Assembly: GCF_016863295.1 (NCBI RefSeq)
Contig: NZ_BOOP01000007.1
Coordinates: 62,001 to 126,000, forward strand
DNA from: Planotetraspora phitsanulokensis
Lineage (GTDB): Bacteria > Actinomycetota > Actinomycetes > Streptosporangiales > Streptosporangiaceae
Direction of reading: 5' to 3'
Length of the DNA: 64,000 bases
In this document: piece after piece, positions 16,812 through 25,565 of the stretch
Layout of the letters: the number at the start of each line of letters is the position of its first letter
How positions within the stretch are numbered: the stretch's first letter is position 1
Translations under genes and position numbers: made by a program
Notes under the pieces: generated by a model
The model's input: the letters and a program-made list of their open reading frames with translations, nothing else
What the model was told of the DNA's origin: nothing
The model's database searches: none

Positions 16812-18785
16812 TCAGAAGGGCGGGATGTCGTTGTCCGGCGTGGTGGGTGATCGGGTGGGCGGTCTGGCGTTGAGGTGGGTTTGATGGCGGCTGGTTGGGT
16901 GGGGTTCGGTCCAGATGGGGGTGGGCTCCCAGGGGTGAGGTACGGGGTCGGTTTCTGCCGGGTCATGGTCGGTGGTCTGCGGGTTAGGTTCGGGGAGGGG
17001 CTCGATGACGGGCGGGGGCTGAACGGGGTAATGGTGGCCGGTCCTGCTGATCCACGTCAGGTGGCCGGGTGCGGTCTGGGTGAGTTGCCAGCCGTGGTCG
17101 CGGAGGTCGTGGTCGTGGGTGCAGGTGGCGGCGAGGTTGGTATGGGTGGTGGGTCCGCCGTCGCCATATGCCTGGGTGTGGTCGAGTTCGGTACGGGTGG
17201 CCGGTGCGCGGCAGCCCGGGTGGCAGCAGACGCGGTCGCGGATCTGGATCCATCGGCGTAGCCGGGTGGTGGCGAAGCGCCGCCGCTCGCCGGTGTTGAC
17301 GGGGTCGGAGTTCGGTTCGGTCTGGTCGAGCTGGCCGATGATGTCGGCGATGACGGGCGCCCAGCCGCCGAGGGCGGGCAGGTCCGTCTGCCATAGGCGG
17401 AGCAGGGCGAGCGGGATCTGCAGCTCGACGATGCCCCGGCTGCGCGCCGACGCTCGACGCCGCTTTGTCACCGAGTCTGCTGCCGACCCTGGTCCTGGGG
17501 CTGGTGTAGACGAGCGAGCAGGGTGGCGGGGCCAGCCGCGGGGTCGGTGGCGGGTGATTCCGGCGTGGAGGAGCCGCCCGTCGTGGTCGCAGACGGCGTA
17601 GCGCCATTCGCTGTTGACCTGGGCTTTGGTCATGCGGCGGGCCAGATGGGCGTGGAGAGGTCCCCATCCGGCGAGTTCAGCCGGAAGGTCGTCCAGGTGC
17701 ATCAGGGTCGACAGCTGGACCCGTATCTCACCCGCCGCGAATCCCGCTTCCAGCCCTGCTGGCAGGCCACGGGCGGACTTTGGTGCGGACTCCTCCATGG
17801 ATGACGGTCCGGCATCCGATCCACCATCGGACTTGCCGTCAGGCCCATCGCCTGGCCCCACCCCAAGTCCGCCGCCGTCCGTCCCCGTGTCAGGTCCGTC
17901 ACCGGGTTCGTCACGGGGTCCGTCGTGGGGGTTGTCGAGGAGTTGGTCGTCGTAATCCTCTTCGTCGGGGCAGGGGCGGCCGGCCTGAAGGAGGGCGGCG
18001 GCGATCTGGGTGTCGTCCAGCCCAGTGAAGCTGCCGTCGAGCAGGCCGAGGAAGATGTCGGCGCGGATGTGGTCGATCGGGGTGTGCAGTCCGGCGCGTT
18101 TGGCCTGCTGAGCGATGGCGTCGACGCGGACGATCGCGGCGGCGGCCTGGTCGAGGGGCAGTTGGTGGCCGGTGATGCCGGCGGTGCCGTCGGGCAGGAG
18201 GGTGCCTTCGACCCGGCGGCGTTGCAGCGCACGTTCGTAGCGACGGCGGGCCCAGCTCGGGTCGGCGGCCAGCAGCAGGCGTTTGATCTTGTCTTTGAGC
18301 TGGCTGGTGGTGAGCCGTCCGGCGGTGGGCAGCACATGGTCGGCCACGGTACGGGCGAGGTCGGCCGGGACGTCCTCGAGCCAGTCGCAGAACACCAGCG
18401 CGCGGGGCTTGTCGATCCGCCCGGCATCCAGGGCGTCGCGTACGGCAGGCAAGCGGGTGGCCAGAGCATGGGCGAAGGCATATTCCCGTTCGGCGGCCCG
18501 CCGGGTCAGCGTCAACGCGGCGCGTATTTCGTCAGCCGAGCATTTGTCCGGAACGGCCATTTTCGTCATATCGCCCGGCGCAGGGACATACAGCCCGACC
18601 TCGGCCATTATTGCGGCTTTCCTGGCTTGAACATGTGCTTCCAGCCGGGCGTAGGCCTGCAGGACGACCACCGCGTCATACCCGCTCAACCGCGCGAGAT
18701 CCAGGCCGCCCAGCGCCGCAGCGAGCTCCGGACCCGGCGCCATCTCGGCCAGGCCCTCCGCGATCAGCTCCCGCTCGACAATCAC
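16812..18785 (-). CDS. DUF222 / HNH endonuclease-domain protein (13E12-repeat type)
   Basis: A 657-residue protein with an N-terminal DUF222 domain (about 15-270: LSGYDAVVVLQAYARLEAHV, helical region with repeated Arg) and a C-terminal HNH nuclease fold (about 525-575) with two CxxxC/C-type zinc pairs (CCHPGC) and the ELDHTQAYGDGGPTTHTNL catalytic segment. Between them is a linker of about 65 residues rich in Asp, Gly and Pro with short DGP repeats, and the C-terminal tail is Pro/Thr/His-rich. Such proteins occur in many copies in mycobacteria and other actinobacteria; DNA cleavage is likely from the fold, but the biological role is unknown. No recombinase or mobility gene adjoins it. The upstream 200 bases are A/T-rich and probably carry its promoter. 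Confidence 0.87.
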   Translation of the reverse strand: MIVERELIAEGLAEMAPGPELAAALGGLDLARLSGYDAVVVLQAYARLEAHVQARKAAIMAEVGLYVPAPGDMTKMAVPDKCSADEIRAALTLTRRAAEREYAFAHALATRLPAVRDALDAGRIDKPRALVFCDWLEDVPADLARTVADHVLPTAGRLTTSQLKDKIKRLLLAADPSWARRRYERALQRRRVEGTLLPDGTAGITGHQLPLDQAAAAIVRVDAIAQQAKRAGLHTPIDHIRADIFLGLLDGSFTGLDDTQIAAALLQAGRPCPDEEDYDDQLLDNPHDGPRDEPGDGPDTGTDGGGLGVGPGDGPDGKSDGGSDAGPSSMEESAPKSARGLPAGLEAGFAAGEIRVQLSTLMHLDDLPAELAGWGPLHAHLARRMTKAQVNSEWRYAVCDHDGRLLHAGITRHRPRGWPRHPARSSTPAPGPGSAADSVTKRRRASARSRGIVELQIPLALLRLWQTDLPALGGWAPVIADIIGQLDQTEPNSDPVNTGERRRFATTRLRRWIQIRDRVCCHPGCRAPATRTELDHTQAYGDGGPTTHTNLAATCTHDHDLRDHGWQLTQTAPGHLTWISRTGHHYPVQPPPVIEPLPEPNPQTTDHDPAETDPVPHPWEPTPIWTEPHPTSRHQTHLNARPPTRSPTTPDNDIPPF

Positions 18786-19017
18786 GCCGCAAAACTAACA
18801 ACCACCGCCGACAAAATCGCTCGAGCTTCAAGCGCCGCCCGGAAATCGATTTCACACACCAAGAAAACATTACATAACACCAAATAATCCATTTCACCCA
18901 ACATCGACCCACCCGTTCACGGCGGGAACCGGCCCCGGACGACTCATCCGACCAGCCGATGGCCACCGGCACCCTGATGACGGGCTATCGTCCCGAGATG
19001 TGAGGACGCGCCTGCCC

Positions 19018-19680
19018 ATGACCATGCCGACGACCGTCCGCGAGGCCGAGGCCATCCAGGAGGAGCTCCGCCCGCGGCTCGATCTCGTCGGGCCGGGCGA
19101 GCGTCATCCGGCGAGGGTGGCGGGTGTCGACGTCGCCTACACCGACGATCGGCTCGCCGCCGCCGTCGTGGTCCTCGACGGCACCACGCTCCAGGTCCTC
19201 GACCAGGTCTCCCTGCCCGGCCGGGTCGCCTTCGAATATGTGCCGGGCCTGCTGGCCTTCCGAGAGCTGCCCAGCGTCATCCAGGCGCTCGATCGGCTCT
19301 CCGTCACTCCGGACCTGGTCGTCTGCGACGGGTACGGCATCGCCCACCCACGGCGGTTCGGCCTGGCCTGCCATCTGGGCGCGCTCACCGGTCTGCCCGC
19401 CATCGGCGTCGCGAAGACGGCGTTCGTGGGCACCTACGACGATCCGGCGCACGGGCGGGGCGCCTGGAGTGAGCTGCGTCTCGAGGGCGACGTCGTCGGG
19501 CGCGTGCTCCGGACTCAGGACGGCGTCAAGCCGGTCTTCGTCTCGGTCGGCCACGCGGTCGACCTGGACACCGCCTGCCACAACGTCCTGGCGCTCACGC
19601 CGCGCCATCGCCTCCCGGAGACGACGAGAGCCGCCGACCGGCTGTCCCGGGAGGCGCTGCGAGCGGCCTCCGGGACCTGA
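19018..19680 (+). CDS. nfi: Endonuclease V (deoxyinosine 3'-endonuclease)
   Basis: A 220-residue DNA-repair nuclease that cuts the second phosphodiester bond 3' to deoxyinosine, starting repair of deaminated adenine. Family motifs are clear: GVDVAY (first catalytic Asp, about residue 41), RVAFEYVPGLLAFRE, the DGYGIAHPRRFGLACH signature (second Asp, about 105) and the VKPVFVSVGHAVDL segment. Length matches E. coli Nfi. The ATG chosen gives the usual N-terminal length; an upstream GTG six codons earlier is possible. It stands alone, convergent with the YjbR gene 32 bases away. Confidence 0.95.
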   Translation: MTMPTTVREAEAIQEELRPRLDLVGPGERHPARVAGVDVAYTDDRLAAAVVVLDGTTLQVLDQVSLPGRVAFEYVPGLLAFRELPSVIQALDRLSVTPDLVVCDGYGIAHPRRFGLACHLGALTGLPAIGVAKTAFVGTYDDPAHGRGAWSELRLEGDVVGRVLRTQDGVKPVFVSVGHAVDLDTACHNVLALTPRHRLPETTRAADRLSREALRAASGT

Positions 19681-19712
19681 CTACCGGGGAGTACTGGGCC
19701 CTTGCGAGTCGC

Positions 19713-20063
19713 TCAGCGCGGCCCTTCCGCGAGGTAGGCGGCGGCGACCCGCTTCGGGACGACCATGCGCCACGCGTCGACGACCAGCTCCTCCATCTCG
19801 GCGTGGTCGAGCGCGGAGAGCCAGGCACGGACCCAGTTGTAGCGCTCGTCCGACGGGCGGGGCATGTGAAACTTGTCCGGCTCCGCCGCGATGAGCGCGG
19901 CCCGCTCCTCCTTCGGGAAGCCGAAGCCCATCGACGTCTCGTCCGCGGAGATCGTCACGTAGACGAGACGGCCGACGCGGAACGTGACCCGGTCTCTGAC
20001 CAGCTTCTCCTCGGTGCGCGGCAGTGCCGCGGCCACCTCGCGGATCTCAGCAGCGGTTATCAC
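19713..20063 (-). CDS. MmcQ/YjbR family protein
   Basis: A 116-residue protein of the MmcQ/YjbR family (double-wing DNA-binding-like fold). The family pattern is visible: an N-terminal helix ending in ALPRTEEKL, a strand run [11 protein letters not shown], the [20 protein letters not shown] segment, then the [26 protein letters not shown]-terminal helices. Function is not established. It overlaps the upstream thiamine-binding protein by four bases, so both are translated from one message. Confidence 0.88.
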   Translation of the reverse strand: MITAAEIREVAAALPRTEEKLVRDRVTFRVGRLVYVTISADETSMGFGFPKEERAALIAAEPDKFHMPRPSDERYNWVRAWLSALDHAEMEELVVDAWRMVVPKRVAAAYLAEGPR

Positions 20064-20371
20064 GACTCCGCCAGGTGCCGCTCGATTGCGGCCACCTTGG
20101 CGTCGAGCCGGCCGCCGCCGGAACGCGAGTCCGCCTTGAGGACGACGCTCACCCGGGAAGCCCGTGCCTCGACGGCGGCGACGGCGGCGACGGCGGCCGT
20201 GACCACCGCCAGGACCTCCTCCCAGGTCTCACCCTCGACCGTGGTGAACATGGCGTCCGTGCGGTTCGGCAGGCCGGACTCGCGCACGACGCGGACCGCC
20301 TCAGCCACCAGCTCTCCGACGTCCTCCCCGGTCCCGATCGGCGTGACGCTGAACGCCACCAGCACCGACAT
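20060..20371 (-). CDS. MTH1187/YqgV family thiamine-binding protein
   Basis: A 103-residue protein of the MTH1187 (UPF0045) family with a ferredoxin-like fold. It begins with [24 protein letters not shown], followed by the [15 protein letters not shown] and [11 protein letters not shown] elements that match the family; members of this family have been described as binding thiamine or related compounds. It is the first gene of a two-gene operon with the YjbR-like protein. No thiamine transport or synthesis gene is nearby in this window. Confidence 0.88.
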   Translation of the reverse strand: MSVLVAFSVTPIGTGEDVGELVAEAVRVVRESGLPNRTDAMFTTVEGETWEEVLAVVTAAVAAVAAVEARASRVSVVLKADSRSGGGRLDAKVAAIERHLAES

Positions 20372-20523
20372 GGCTCCCCCTCACAGCTGCGACCCCGAGC
20401 CGTCCGACCCGGCACCCGCGAGCGTATCCCGCACAACCGACAAAGCCGCCGAGGGACAAAACCGCCGACGGGCACAGCCGAACCGAGGGAAGCCGGACGC
20501 CCGGCACGTTGTTGACCACCGCC

Positions 20524-21654
20524 GTGAGCACCACCGCAATCGGCTCGGCCGCGAGCACGCCCCCGACTGACGCCGCGCCGACGGAGGTCGACGTCGTCGT
20601 CATCGGCGCCGGCCAGGCCGGGCTGTCCAGCGCGTACTTCGTGCGCCGTTTCGGGCTCGGATTCGTGGTCCTGGACGCCGAGCCGGGACCGGGCGGCGCG
20701 TGGCGGCACCGGTCGCCGACGCTCACCATGGAGAAGATCCACGACATCTTCGACCTGCCCGGTGTACACCGCACTCCGGAGATCGACCCCGCTCTCCTGG
20801 CCGCCGACGTGGTGCCCCGATACTTCGCCGACTACGAAAGACGAACAGGACTGCCCATCCTCCGGCCCGTTAAGGTGCGTTCGGTGACGCGCCATGAGGG
20901 CGGCAGGCTCCTCGTCACCGCCGAGCGGGCATCGGCCGACGCCGCACCCCGGACATGGGCGGCACGTGCGGTGATCAACGCCACGGGCACCTGGACCCGG
21001 CCCCACTGGCCCTACTACCCCGGGGCCGCCGACTTCCGGGGCAGGCAGCTGCACTACGCCGACTATCGGGGACCCGAGGAGTTCGCCGGGGCGAAGGTGG
21101 TCATCGTCGGCGGGGGCGCCTCCGCCACACATGTGTTGTCCGAGGTCGCGGACGTCGCCGAGACGACCATCTGGGTGACACGCAGCCCGCTGGTCTTCCA
21201 TGACGGCGCGTACGGCGAGGACCGCCGGCGGGCGGCCGTCGCGCGGGTGGAGGAACGCGTGCGGGCGGGGCTGCCGCCCCAGAGCGTGGTGAGCGCGACG
21301 GGCCTCGCCTACACGAAGGTGATACGGGACGCCATGGACAAGGGGGTCTTCAACCGGCTCCCCATGTTCAGCCGCATCACCCCCGACGGCGTGATGTGGG
21401 ACGACGGGCGGACGGCCGAAGCCGATGTGATCATCTGGGCGACCGGGTTCCGCTCGGCCATCGGCCATCTCGCACCGCTCAAGCTGCGGGGCCCGGGCGG
21501 CGGCATCCAGATGGACGGCACCCGTGTGGTCGCCGAACCCCGCCTCCATCTGGTCGGCTACGGCCCCTCGGCCAGCACCGTCGGGGCGAACCGCGCCGGC
21601 CGCACGGCCGCCCAGGAGATCCGCCGCCTGCTGGCCGCCCCTCACGCCGCCTGA
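20524..21654 (+). CDS. FAD/NAD(P)-dependent monooxygenase-like oxidoreductase (flavin-containing monooxygenase family)
   Basis: A 376-residue flavoprotein with two Rossmann motifs: FAD-binding VVVIGAGQAGLSSAY near residue 25 and NADP-binding VVIVGGGASATHVLSEVA near residue 200, with the ATGTWTRPHWP linker and a terminal IIWATGFRSAIGHL segment. This arrangement is that of group B flavin monooxygenases such as YUCCA/FMO-like and putative flavoprotein CzcO-like enzymes. Substrate unknown; cytoplasmic. The start is uncertain: GTG here, or a TTG five codons earlier, neither with a strong ribosome site. Convergent with the SDR gene across a terminator hairpin. Confidence 0.85.
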   Translation: MSTTAIGSAASTPPTDAAPTEVDVVVIGAGQAGLSSAYFVRRFGLGFVVLDAEPGPGGAWRHRSPTLTMEKIHDIFDLPGVHRTPEIDPALLAADVVPRYFADYERRTGLPILRPVKVRSVTRHEGGRLLVTAERASADAAPRTWAARAVINATGTWTRPHWPYYPGAADFRGRQLHYADYRGPEEFAGAKVVIVGGGASATHVLSEVADVAETTIWVTRSPLVFHDGAYGEDRRRAAVARVEERVRAGLPPQSVVSATGLAYTKVIRDAMDKGVFNRLPMFSRITPDGVMWDDGRTAEADVIIWATGFRSAIGHLAPLKLRGPGGGIQMDGTRVVAEPRLHLVGYGPSASTVGANRAGRTAAQEIRRLLAAPHAA

Positions 21655-21666
21655 TCCCCACCGCCC

Positions 21667-21689
21667 CACCGGCTCCGGAGAAGCCGGTG
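21667..21689. terminator. 8-bp stem-loop between convergent genes
   Basis: CACCGGCT and AGCCGGTG are exact reverse complements with a 7-base loop, filling the 37-base gap between the flavin monooxygenase and SDR genes. Probably a shared bidirectional terminator. Confidence 0.6.
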
Positions 21690-21691
21690 TC

Positions 21692-22636
21692 CTAGGAGAC
21701 CAGCGCTTCGGTGGACACCTGCCAGAGCAGTGTGGCCGCCTCCGGGTCGAGCGCCCAGGGCGCGACACCCCGCCGGGTGCCCGGCTGGTTCGGCTCCGCC
21801 TCGTTGCAGTCCTCGAAGTAGCGGCCGCCGACGCCTTCGAGCAGAGGCGACGCCGCGAGAAGCACGGACGTCGCGGCGCCCTGCTCCGGCGTCTTCCACG
21901 ACACTCCCGCCGCGCCCCTCTGGGCCCTCAGCCGCTCGAGCTCCTCATCGGAGACGTACCGCTGGAGGTTGGTCCGGATCCCGCCCGGCATCAACGCGTT
22001 GGCGGTGATGCCGTCGTCCGCCCACAGCCGGGTCGCCTCGACCGCCATCAGCACGTTGGCGGTCTTGGACTGCCCGTAGGCGGACCAGGGCTCGTACTCC
22101 CGCTCACGGAAGTGGATGTCCTCGAAGACGACCGGCGAGCGCAGGTGCGCGCTCGAGCTGACCGACACGACGCGGGCGCCGCCGGCCGCCGCGAGCGCCC
22201 GGTGCAGTCCGGTGGTGAGCGCGAAGTGCCCGAGGTGGTTGGTGGCGAACTGCATTTCCCAGCCCTCCGGTGTGCGCATCTCGGGCGACGCCATCATTCC
22301 GGCGTTGTTCACGAGGATGTGCAGCGGGCCGTCCCACGAGGCGGCGAACTCCGCAACGGAGGCCCGGTCGGCGAGGTCCAGCCGCGCCACGCGGACCTGC
22401 TCGTTTCCGGTGGTCGCGACGATGTCCCCGGCTGTGCGCTCTCCCGCCGCGAGGTCGCGGACCGCCAGGGTCACCTCGGCGCCCGCACCGGCGAGCGCCC
22501 GCGCGGTCTCGATGCCGATGCCGGAGGCCGCGCCGGTGACGATGACGCGACGGCCGGTGAGGTCGACGCCGGCGACGACCCCGGCAGCGGTCGACTCGGC
22601 GGTGAACGGCGTGGTGATGCGTGTGGTCGCGGTCAT
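21692..22636 (-). CDS. Short-chain dehydrogenase/reductase
   Basis: A 314-residue classical SDR of the retinol-dehydrogenase/WWOX-like subgroup. It has the cofactor motif VTGAASGIGIETARAL (about residues 33-48), NNAGMM (about 109), the catalytic serine region VVSVSSSAHL and the YGQSKTAN active site (Tyr and Lys, about residue 182). It would interconvert an alcohol and a ketone or aldehyde with NAD(P); substrate unknown. Promoter region shared with a divergent TetR gene contains two identical operators, so expression is very likely repressed by that regulator and released by a ligand, perhaps the enzyme's substrate. Confidence 0.9.
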   Translation of the reverse strand: MTATTRITTPFTAESTAAGVVAGVDLTGRRVIVTGAASGIGIETARALAGAGAEVTLAVRDLAAGERTAGDIVATTGNEQVRVARLDLADRASVAEFAASWDGPLHILVNNAGMMASPEMRTPEGWEMQFATNHLGHFALTTGLHRALAAAGGARVVSVSSSAHLRSPVVFEDIHFREREYEPWSAYGQSKTANVLMAVEATRLWADDGITANALMPGGIRTNLQRYVSDEELERLRAQRGAAGVSWKTPEQGAATSVLLAASPLLEGVGGRYFEDCNEAEPNQPGTRRGVAPWALDPEAATLLWQVSTEALVS

Positions 22637-22701
22637 GTTCTTTCCTGTCTCGCCAGGTCCTGCCAGGGCATGCGGACCGGGGGCCCTGCCGGTACGCTGA
22701 A

Positions 22702-22719
22702 AACGGAGGAACCTCCGTT
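22702..22719. promoter_or_regulatory. TetR operator 1 (AACGGAGG-AA-CCTCCGTT)
   Basis: An 8-bp perfect inverted repeat with a 2-base centre. A second copy of the 14-base core lies with its centre 33 bases away, about three helical turns, so two dimers would bind the same DNA face. It is 66 bases upstream of the SDR start. Confidence 0.75.
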
Positions 22720-22736
22720 ACGCTCCCGACTCTAAT

Positions 22737-22750
22737 CGGAGGAACCTCCG
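22737..22750. promoter_or_regulatory. TetR operator 2 (CGGAGG-AA-CCTCCG)
   Basis: Same 14-base core as operator 1. It is closer to the TetR gene (64 bases before its start) and probably mediates autoregulation. Confidence 0.75.
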
Positions 22751-22813
22751 TTTAGCAAGTTCGGCCTGCGCCCAGGACAATGAACCGCGAACACGCCGAC
22801 GAGGAGGACAGAC

Positions 22814-23392
22814 GTGCCACCCGCCCGACCGCTTCGCGCGGACGCCCGCCGCAACCGCGACCGGCTGCTGGAGGTCGCCGTGCGCGCGTTCTCCCAGGAC
22901 GGGCCGGATGTCACGCTTGAGGCGATCGCGAAGGAGGCGGGCGTGGGCATCGGCACGCTCTACCGCCACTTCCCCACCCGGGAGGCGCTCGTCGAGGCCG
23001 CCTACCGCAACGAGCTCGCGAGACTGTGCGACGCGGCCGGGGAACTCCTCGAGGCCAAGGCGCCCGACCAGGCGCTGCGCGACTGGATGGACCGCTTCGT
23101 CGACTACGGGGCGGCCAAGCGCGGCATGGCCGACGCACTGCGGGCGGTCGTGGCGTCGGGCGGCAACCCCTACGCGCACAGCCGGGACAAACTGATCGAC
23201 ACAATCGGCACGCTGCTCGAGGCGGGCGGCGCCGCCGGGAGGCTGCGGACCGATGCCCGGGCCGACGACGTGCTCGCGAGCCTCAGCGGCATCGGTCTCA
23301 TCACGGGCGACCCCGGACGGCGCGAGCAGGCCGACCGCCTGCTCGACCTGCTGATGGACGGCCTGCGCTACCGGCCGGCGAACGAGGCGTGA
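22814..23392 (+). CDS. TetR/AcrR family repressor
   Basis: A 192-residue TetR regulator: N-terminal helix-turn-helix (RNRDRLLEVAVRAF, VTLEAIAKEAGVGIGTLYRHF, about residues 13-55) and a C-terminal ligand-binding helical domain. The HFPTREALVEAAYRNELARL stretch is typical of the AcrR-like subgroup that controls neighbouring reductases and exporters. The GTG start follows a GAGGACAGAC ribosome site. Divergent from an SDR gene with two matching operators in between. Confidence 0.93.
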   Translation: MPPARPLRADARRNRDRLLEVAVRAFSQDGPDVTLEAIAKEAGVGIGTLYRHFPTREALVEAAYRNELARLCDAAGELLEAKAPDQALRDWMDRFVDYGAAKRGMADALRAVVASGGNPYAHSRDKLIDTIGTLLEAGGAAGRLRTDARADDVLASLSGIGLITGDPGRREQADRLLDLLMDGLRYRPANEA

Positions 23393-23474
23393 CCGCGAAC
23401 CAAGCGTGACCGTGAGCGGAGCCTGGCCGTGAAAAAAGCCTGACGCCCGGCACGGCAGGCAGCAGAAGGCCAGG

Positions 23475-24533
23475 TCAGGCCAGCCGCAGGGCCTCGGCGG
23501 CGACGGCGTGGCGCAGGTCCCGGATGCCGGGCCGTCCCCGCAGCGGATGGACGTTGTTGGTGAGCAGGACGGCGGTCACCCCGCGGCCGGGATCCACGGC
23601 GACCGACGTCCCGGTGAAGCCGGAGTGCCCCCACGCGTCCACGAGCGGGCCGACGACGGCCGGATCGCCGATCCGCACGCCGAGCCCCTGGCGGAAGGCG
23701 CAACCGGCGGCCGCGTGGTCGCGCGTCATCTCGGCGACCGCCTCGCGGGAGAGGATCCCGTCCCCGCCGCCGCGCAGCGCCTCACAGAAGCGGACCAGGT
23801 CCGCGGCCGTGGAGAACAGCCCCGCGTGGCCCGCGACCCCGCCGAGCGCGTGGGCGGTCTCGTCGTGGACCTCTCCCCTGACGCAGGCCGCCGCGAGCTC
23901 TCCCGGACGTTCCCGCGCCGTGCGCTCGGGCTTGTGCTCGGTCGCCACGATCCTCGGCAGCCGGGCCGGGTCCGGCCGGTAGCCCGTGTCGGACAGGCCG
24001 AGCGGCGTCGTGATCCGCTCCCGGACGAGCACGTCGAGGGGTGCGTCTCCCGCGATCTCGGCGACCCGTCCCGCGGTGATCATGCCGACGTCGGAGTAGA
24101 CGTGCGTGCCGGCGGGGCCGGAAGCAGGCGTGGACAGGATCATGTCCCAGCGGCTCTCGGGGGGCTCCTTCTCGACCCGCCGCCCGGACGGCAGGCCCGC
24201 CGTGTGGGTCAGCAGGTGTCTCAGCGTGATCTCCGGCCGGTCGCCGTAATGCTCGGGCAGCCAGGTCGCCACCGGTTCGTCGACGGACACCCTGCCGTCG
24301 TCGGCGAGCGACAGGAGCACGACGGTGGTGAACAGCTTGGTGATCGAGGCGAGGTCGAAGATCGAGTCCAGCGCGACCGGCGGACGCTCCCGGGCAGGCG
24401 ACTCAGACGAGTCCGCGTAGCGCACGGCCTCGCCCACGGCCGCCTCGGCCACGGTCCGCCCGTCCACGGCGATCACCGCTACAGCCCCGGACGCGACCTC
24501 CGGAACCGCCGCCCGGAGAAGGTCGCCGAGCAT
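23475..24533 (-). CDS. Serine hydrolase of the class C beta-lactamase family (YbbE/AmiE-like candidate)
   Basis: A 352-residue serine hydrolase with the SxxK catalytic motif in DLASITKLFT (Ser near residue 64), the Tyr motif in VYSDVGMI (about 146) and HSGFTGTS (about 305) in place of KTG. No signal peptide is visible, so it is probably cytoplasmic. It is six bases downstream of murQ and in the same operon. In Bacillus subtilis a protein of this family (YbbE, AmiE) belongs to the MurNAc operon and removes the L-Ala-containing peptide from muropeptides; that role here is inference. It could instead be a plain esterase. A true beta-lactamase is unlikely. Confidence 0.82.
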   Translation of the reverse strand: MLGDLLRAAVPEVASGAVAVIAVDGRTVAEAAVGEAVRYADSSESPARERPPVALDSIFDLASITKLFTTVVLLSLADDGRVSVDEPVATWLPEHYGDRPEITLRHLLTHTAGLPSGRRVEKEPPESRWDMILSTPASGPAGTHVYSDVGMITAGRVAEIAGDAPLDVLVRERITTPLGLSDTGYRPDPARLPRIVATEHKPERTARERPGELAAACVRGEVHDETAHALGGVAGHAGLFSTAADLVRFCEALRGGGDGILSREAVAEMTRDHAAAGCAFRQGLGVRIGDPAVVGPLVDAWGHSGFTGTSVAVDPGRGVTAVLLTNNVHPLRGRPGIRDLRHAVAAEALRLA

Positions 24534-24539
24534 GGGCCG

Positions 24540-25565
24540 TCAGCCGGCCTTGCCGCGGCGCCGCGGCTCCCGAGCCCGCGACTCCCGAGAATGCCCCCGA
24601 CCCGGCGTATCGCCCGAATGCACGCCTCCGTTGCCGGAATGCGCTCCCCCGGGCGCCTGACCGGACCCGGCGTGCAACGCGGAGTCGAGCCTGCCACCGC
24701 GGTCGGCGAGGAACTCGCGGGCCCGGGCGGCGTCGAAGCCGTACTGGATCATCACGACGGCGGTCTTCACGTCGTGGCCGGCGCCTTCGAGGGCCTCGCG
24801 GGCGACCGGGGTGTCGGCCCCCGTGACCTCGGCGACGATCCGCACGGCACGGTCGACGAGCTTCGAGTTGCTCGCCGACACCTCGATCATGCGATTGCCG
24901 TACGTGCGGCCGCACCTGATCATCGTGATCGTCGAGATCATGTTGAGGACCAGCTTCTGGGCCGTTCCCGCCTTGAGCCGGGTCGACCCGGTCACGATCT
25001 CCGGTCCCACGATCACCTCGACGGCGTGATCCGCCTCCGCGGCGAGCGGCGTGCCCGTGTTGCAGGCCAGCGCCACGGTCAGGGCGCCGCGCCTGCGCGC
25101 CTCCGCGACCGCCGCCACCACGTACGGCGCACGCCCGCTGGCGGAGATCCCCACGACCGAGTCCTGCGGGCCGACGTCCTTCGCCCGGATGGCCTCCGCG
25201 CCCGCCTCCGCGTCGTCCTCGGCGCCCTCGACGGACCGGGTGAGCGCGGGCTCGCCTCCCGCGATGATGCCCTGGACCAGGTCGGGGTCGGTGCCGAAGG
25301 TCGGCGGGCACTCCGAGGCGTCGAGCACCGCGAGCCGTCCCGACGTGCCGGCGCCCACGTAGAGCAGGCGGCCGCCGGCGGCGATCCGCGCGGCGATGCC
25401 GTCGACCGCGGCCGAGATCACCGGGACCGCGGTGGCCACTGCGGCCGGCACGGCGGAGTCGGCCTCGTTCATCAGCCGCGCGATCTCCTCCGTCGGAAGC
25501 GTGTCGATCCGGCTGTAGCGGGGATCGCTCTGTTCGGTGGCGAGAGCCGCAAGTGATTTCATCAT
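24540..25565 (-). CDS. murQ: N-acetylmuramic acid 6-phosphate etherase
   Basis: A 341-residue MurQ enzyme, which removes the lactyl ether from MurNAc-6-phosphate to give GlcNAc-6-phosphate and D-lactate. The SIS-fold signature is clear: VGAGTSGRLAVLDASECPPTF (about residues 70-90; its Glu is the proton donor/acceptor), SVEGAEDD (second Glu, about 117), ISASGRAPYV, and the C-terminal NRMIEVSASNSKLVDRAVRI region. After about residue 295 there is a Gly/Ser/Arg/His-rich tail of some 45 residues that the family normally lacks. Only 29 bases separate its start from the divergent namZ. It forms an operon with the serine hydrolase. Confidence 0.96.
   Translation of the reverse strand: MMKSLAALATEQSDPRYSRIDTLPTEEIARLMNEADSAVPAAVATAVPVISAAVDGIAARIAAGGRLLYVGAGTSGRLAVLDASECPPTFGTDPDLVQGIIAGGEPALTRSVEGAEDDAEAGAEAIRAKDVGPQDSVVGISASGRAPYVVAAVAEARRRGALTVALACNTGTPLAAEADHAVEVIVGPEIVTGSTRLKAGTAQKLVLNMISTITMIRCGRTYGNRMIEVSASNSKLVDRAVRIVAEVTGADTPVAREALEGAGHDVKTAVVMIQYGFDAARAREFLADRGGRLDSALHAGSGQAPGGAHSGNGGVHSGDTPGRGHSRESRAREPRRRGKAG

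Noticed and set aside
16812-18990. Possible mobile element around the HNH gene
   Set aside because: No terminal repeats, recombinase, target duplication or intron features were seen; DUF222/HNH proteins are ordinary chromosomal genes in actinobacteria.
20439-20488. Weak 16-17-base tandem pattern GACAAA(G/A)CCGCCGA(G/C)GG before the monooxygenase
   Set aside because: Only two convincing units and a diverged third; too weak to call a repeat or operator.
23475-24533. Antibiotic-resistance beta-lactamase
   Set aside because: No signal peptide, the KTG box is replaced by HSG, and the gene is in the murQ operon; a salvage or esterase role fits better.
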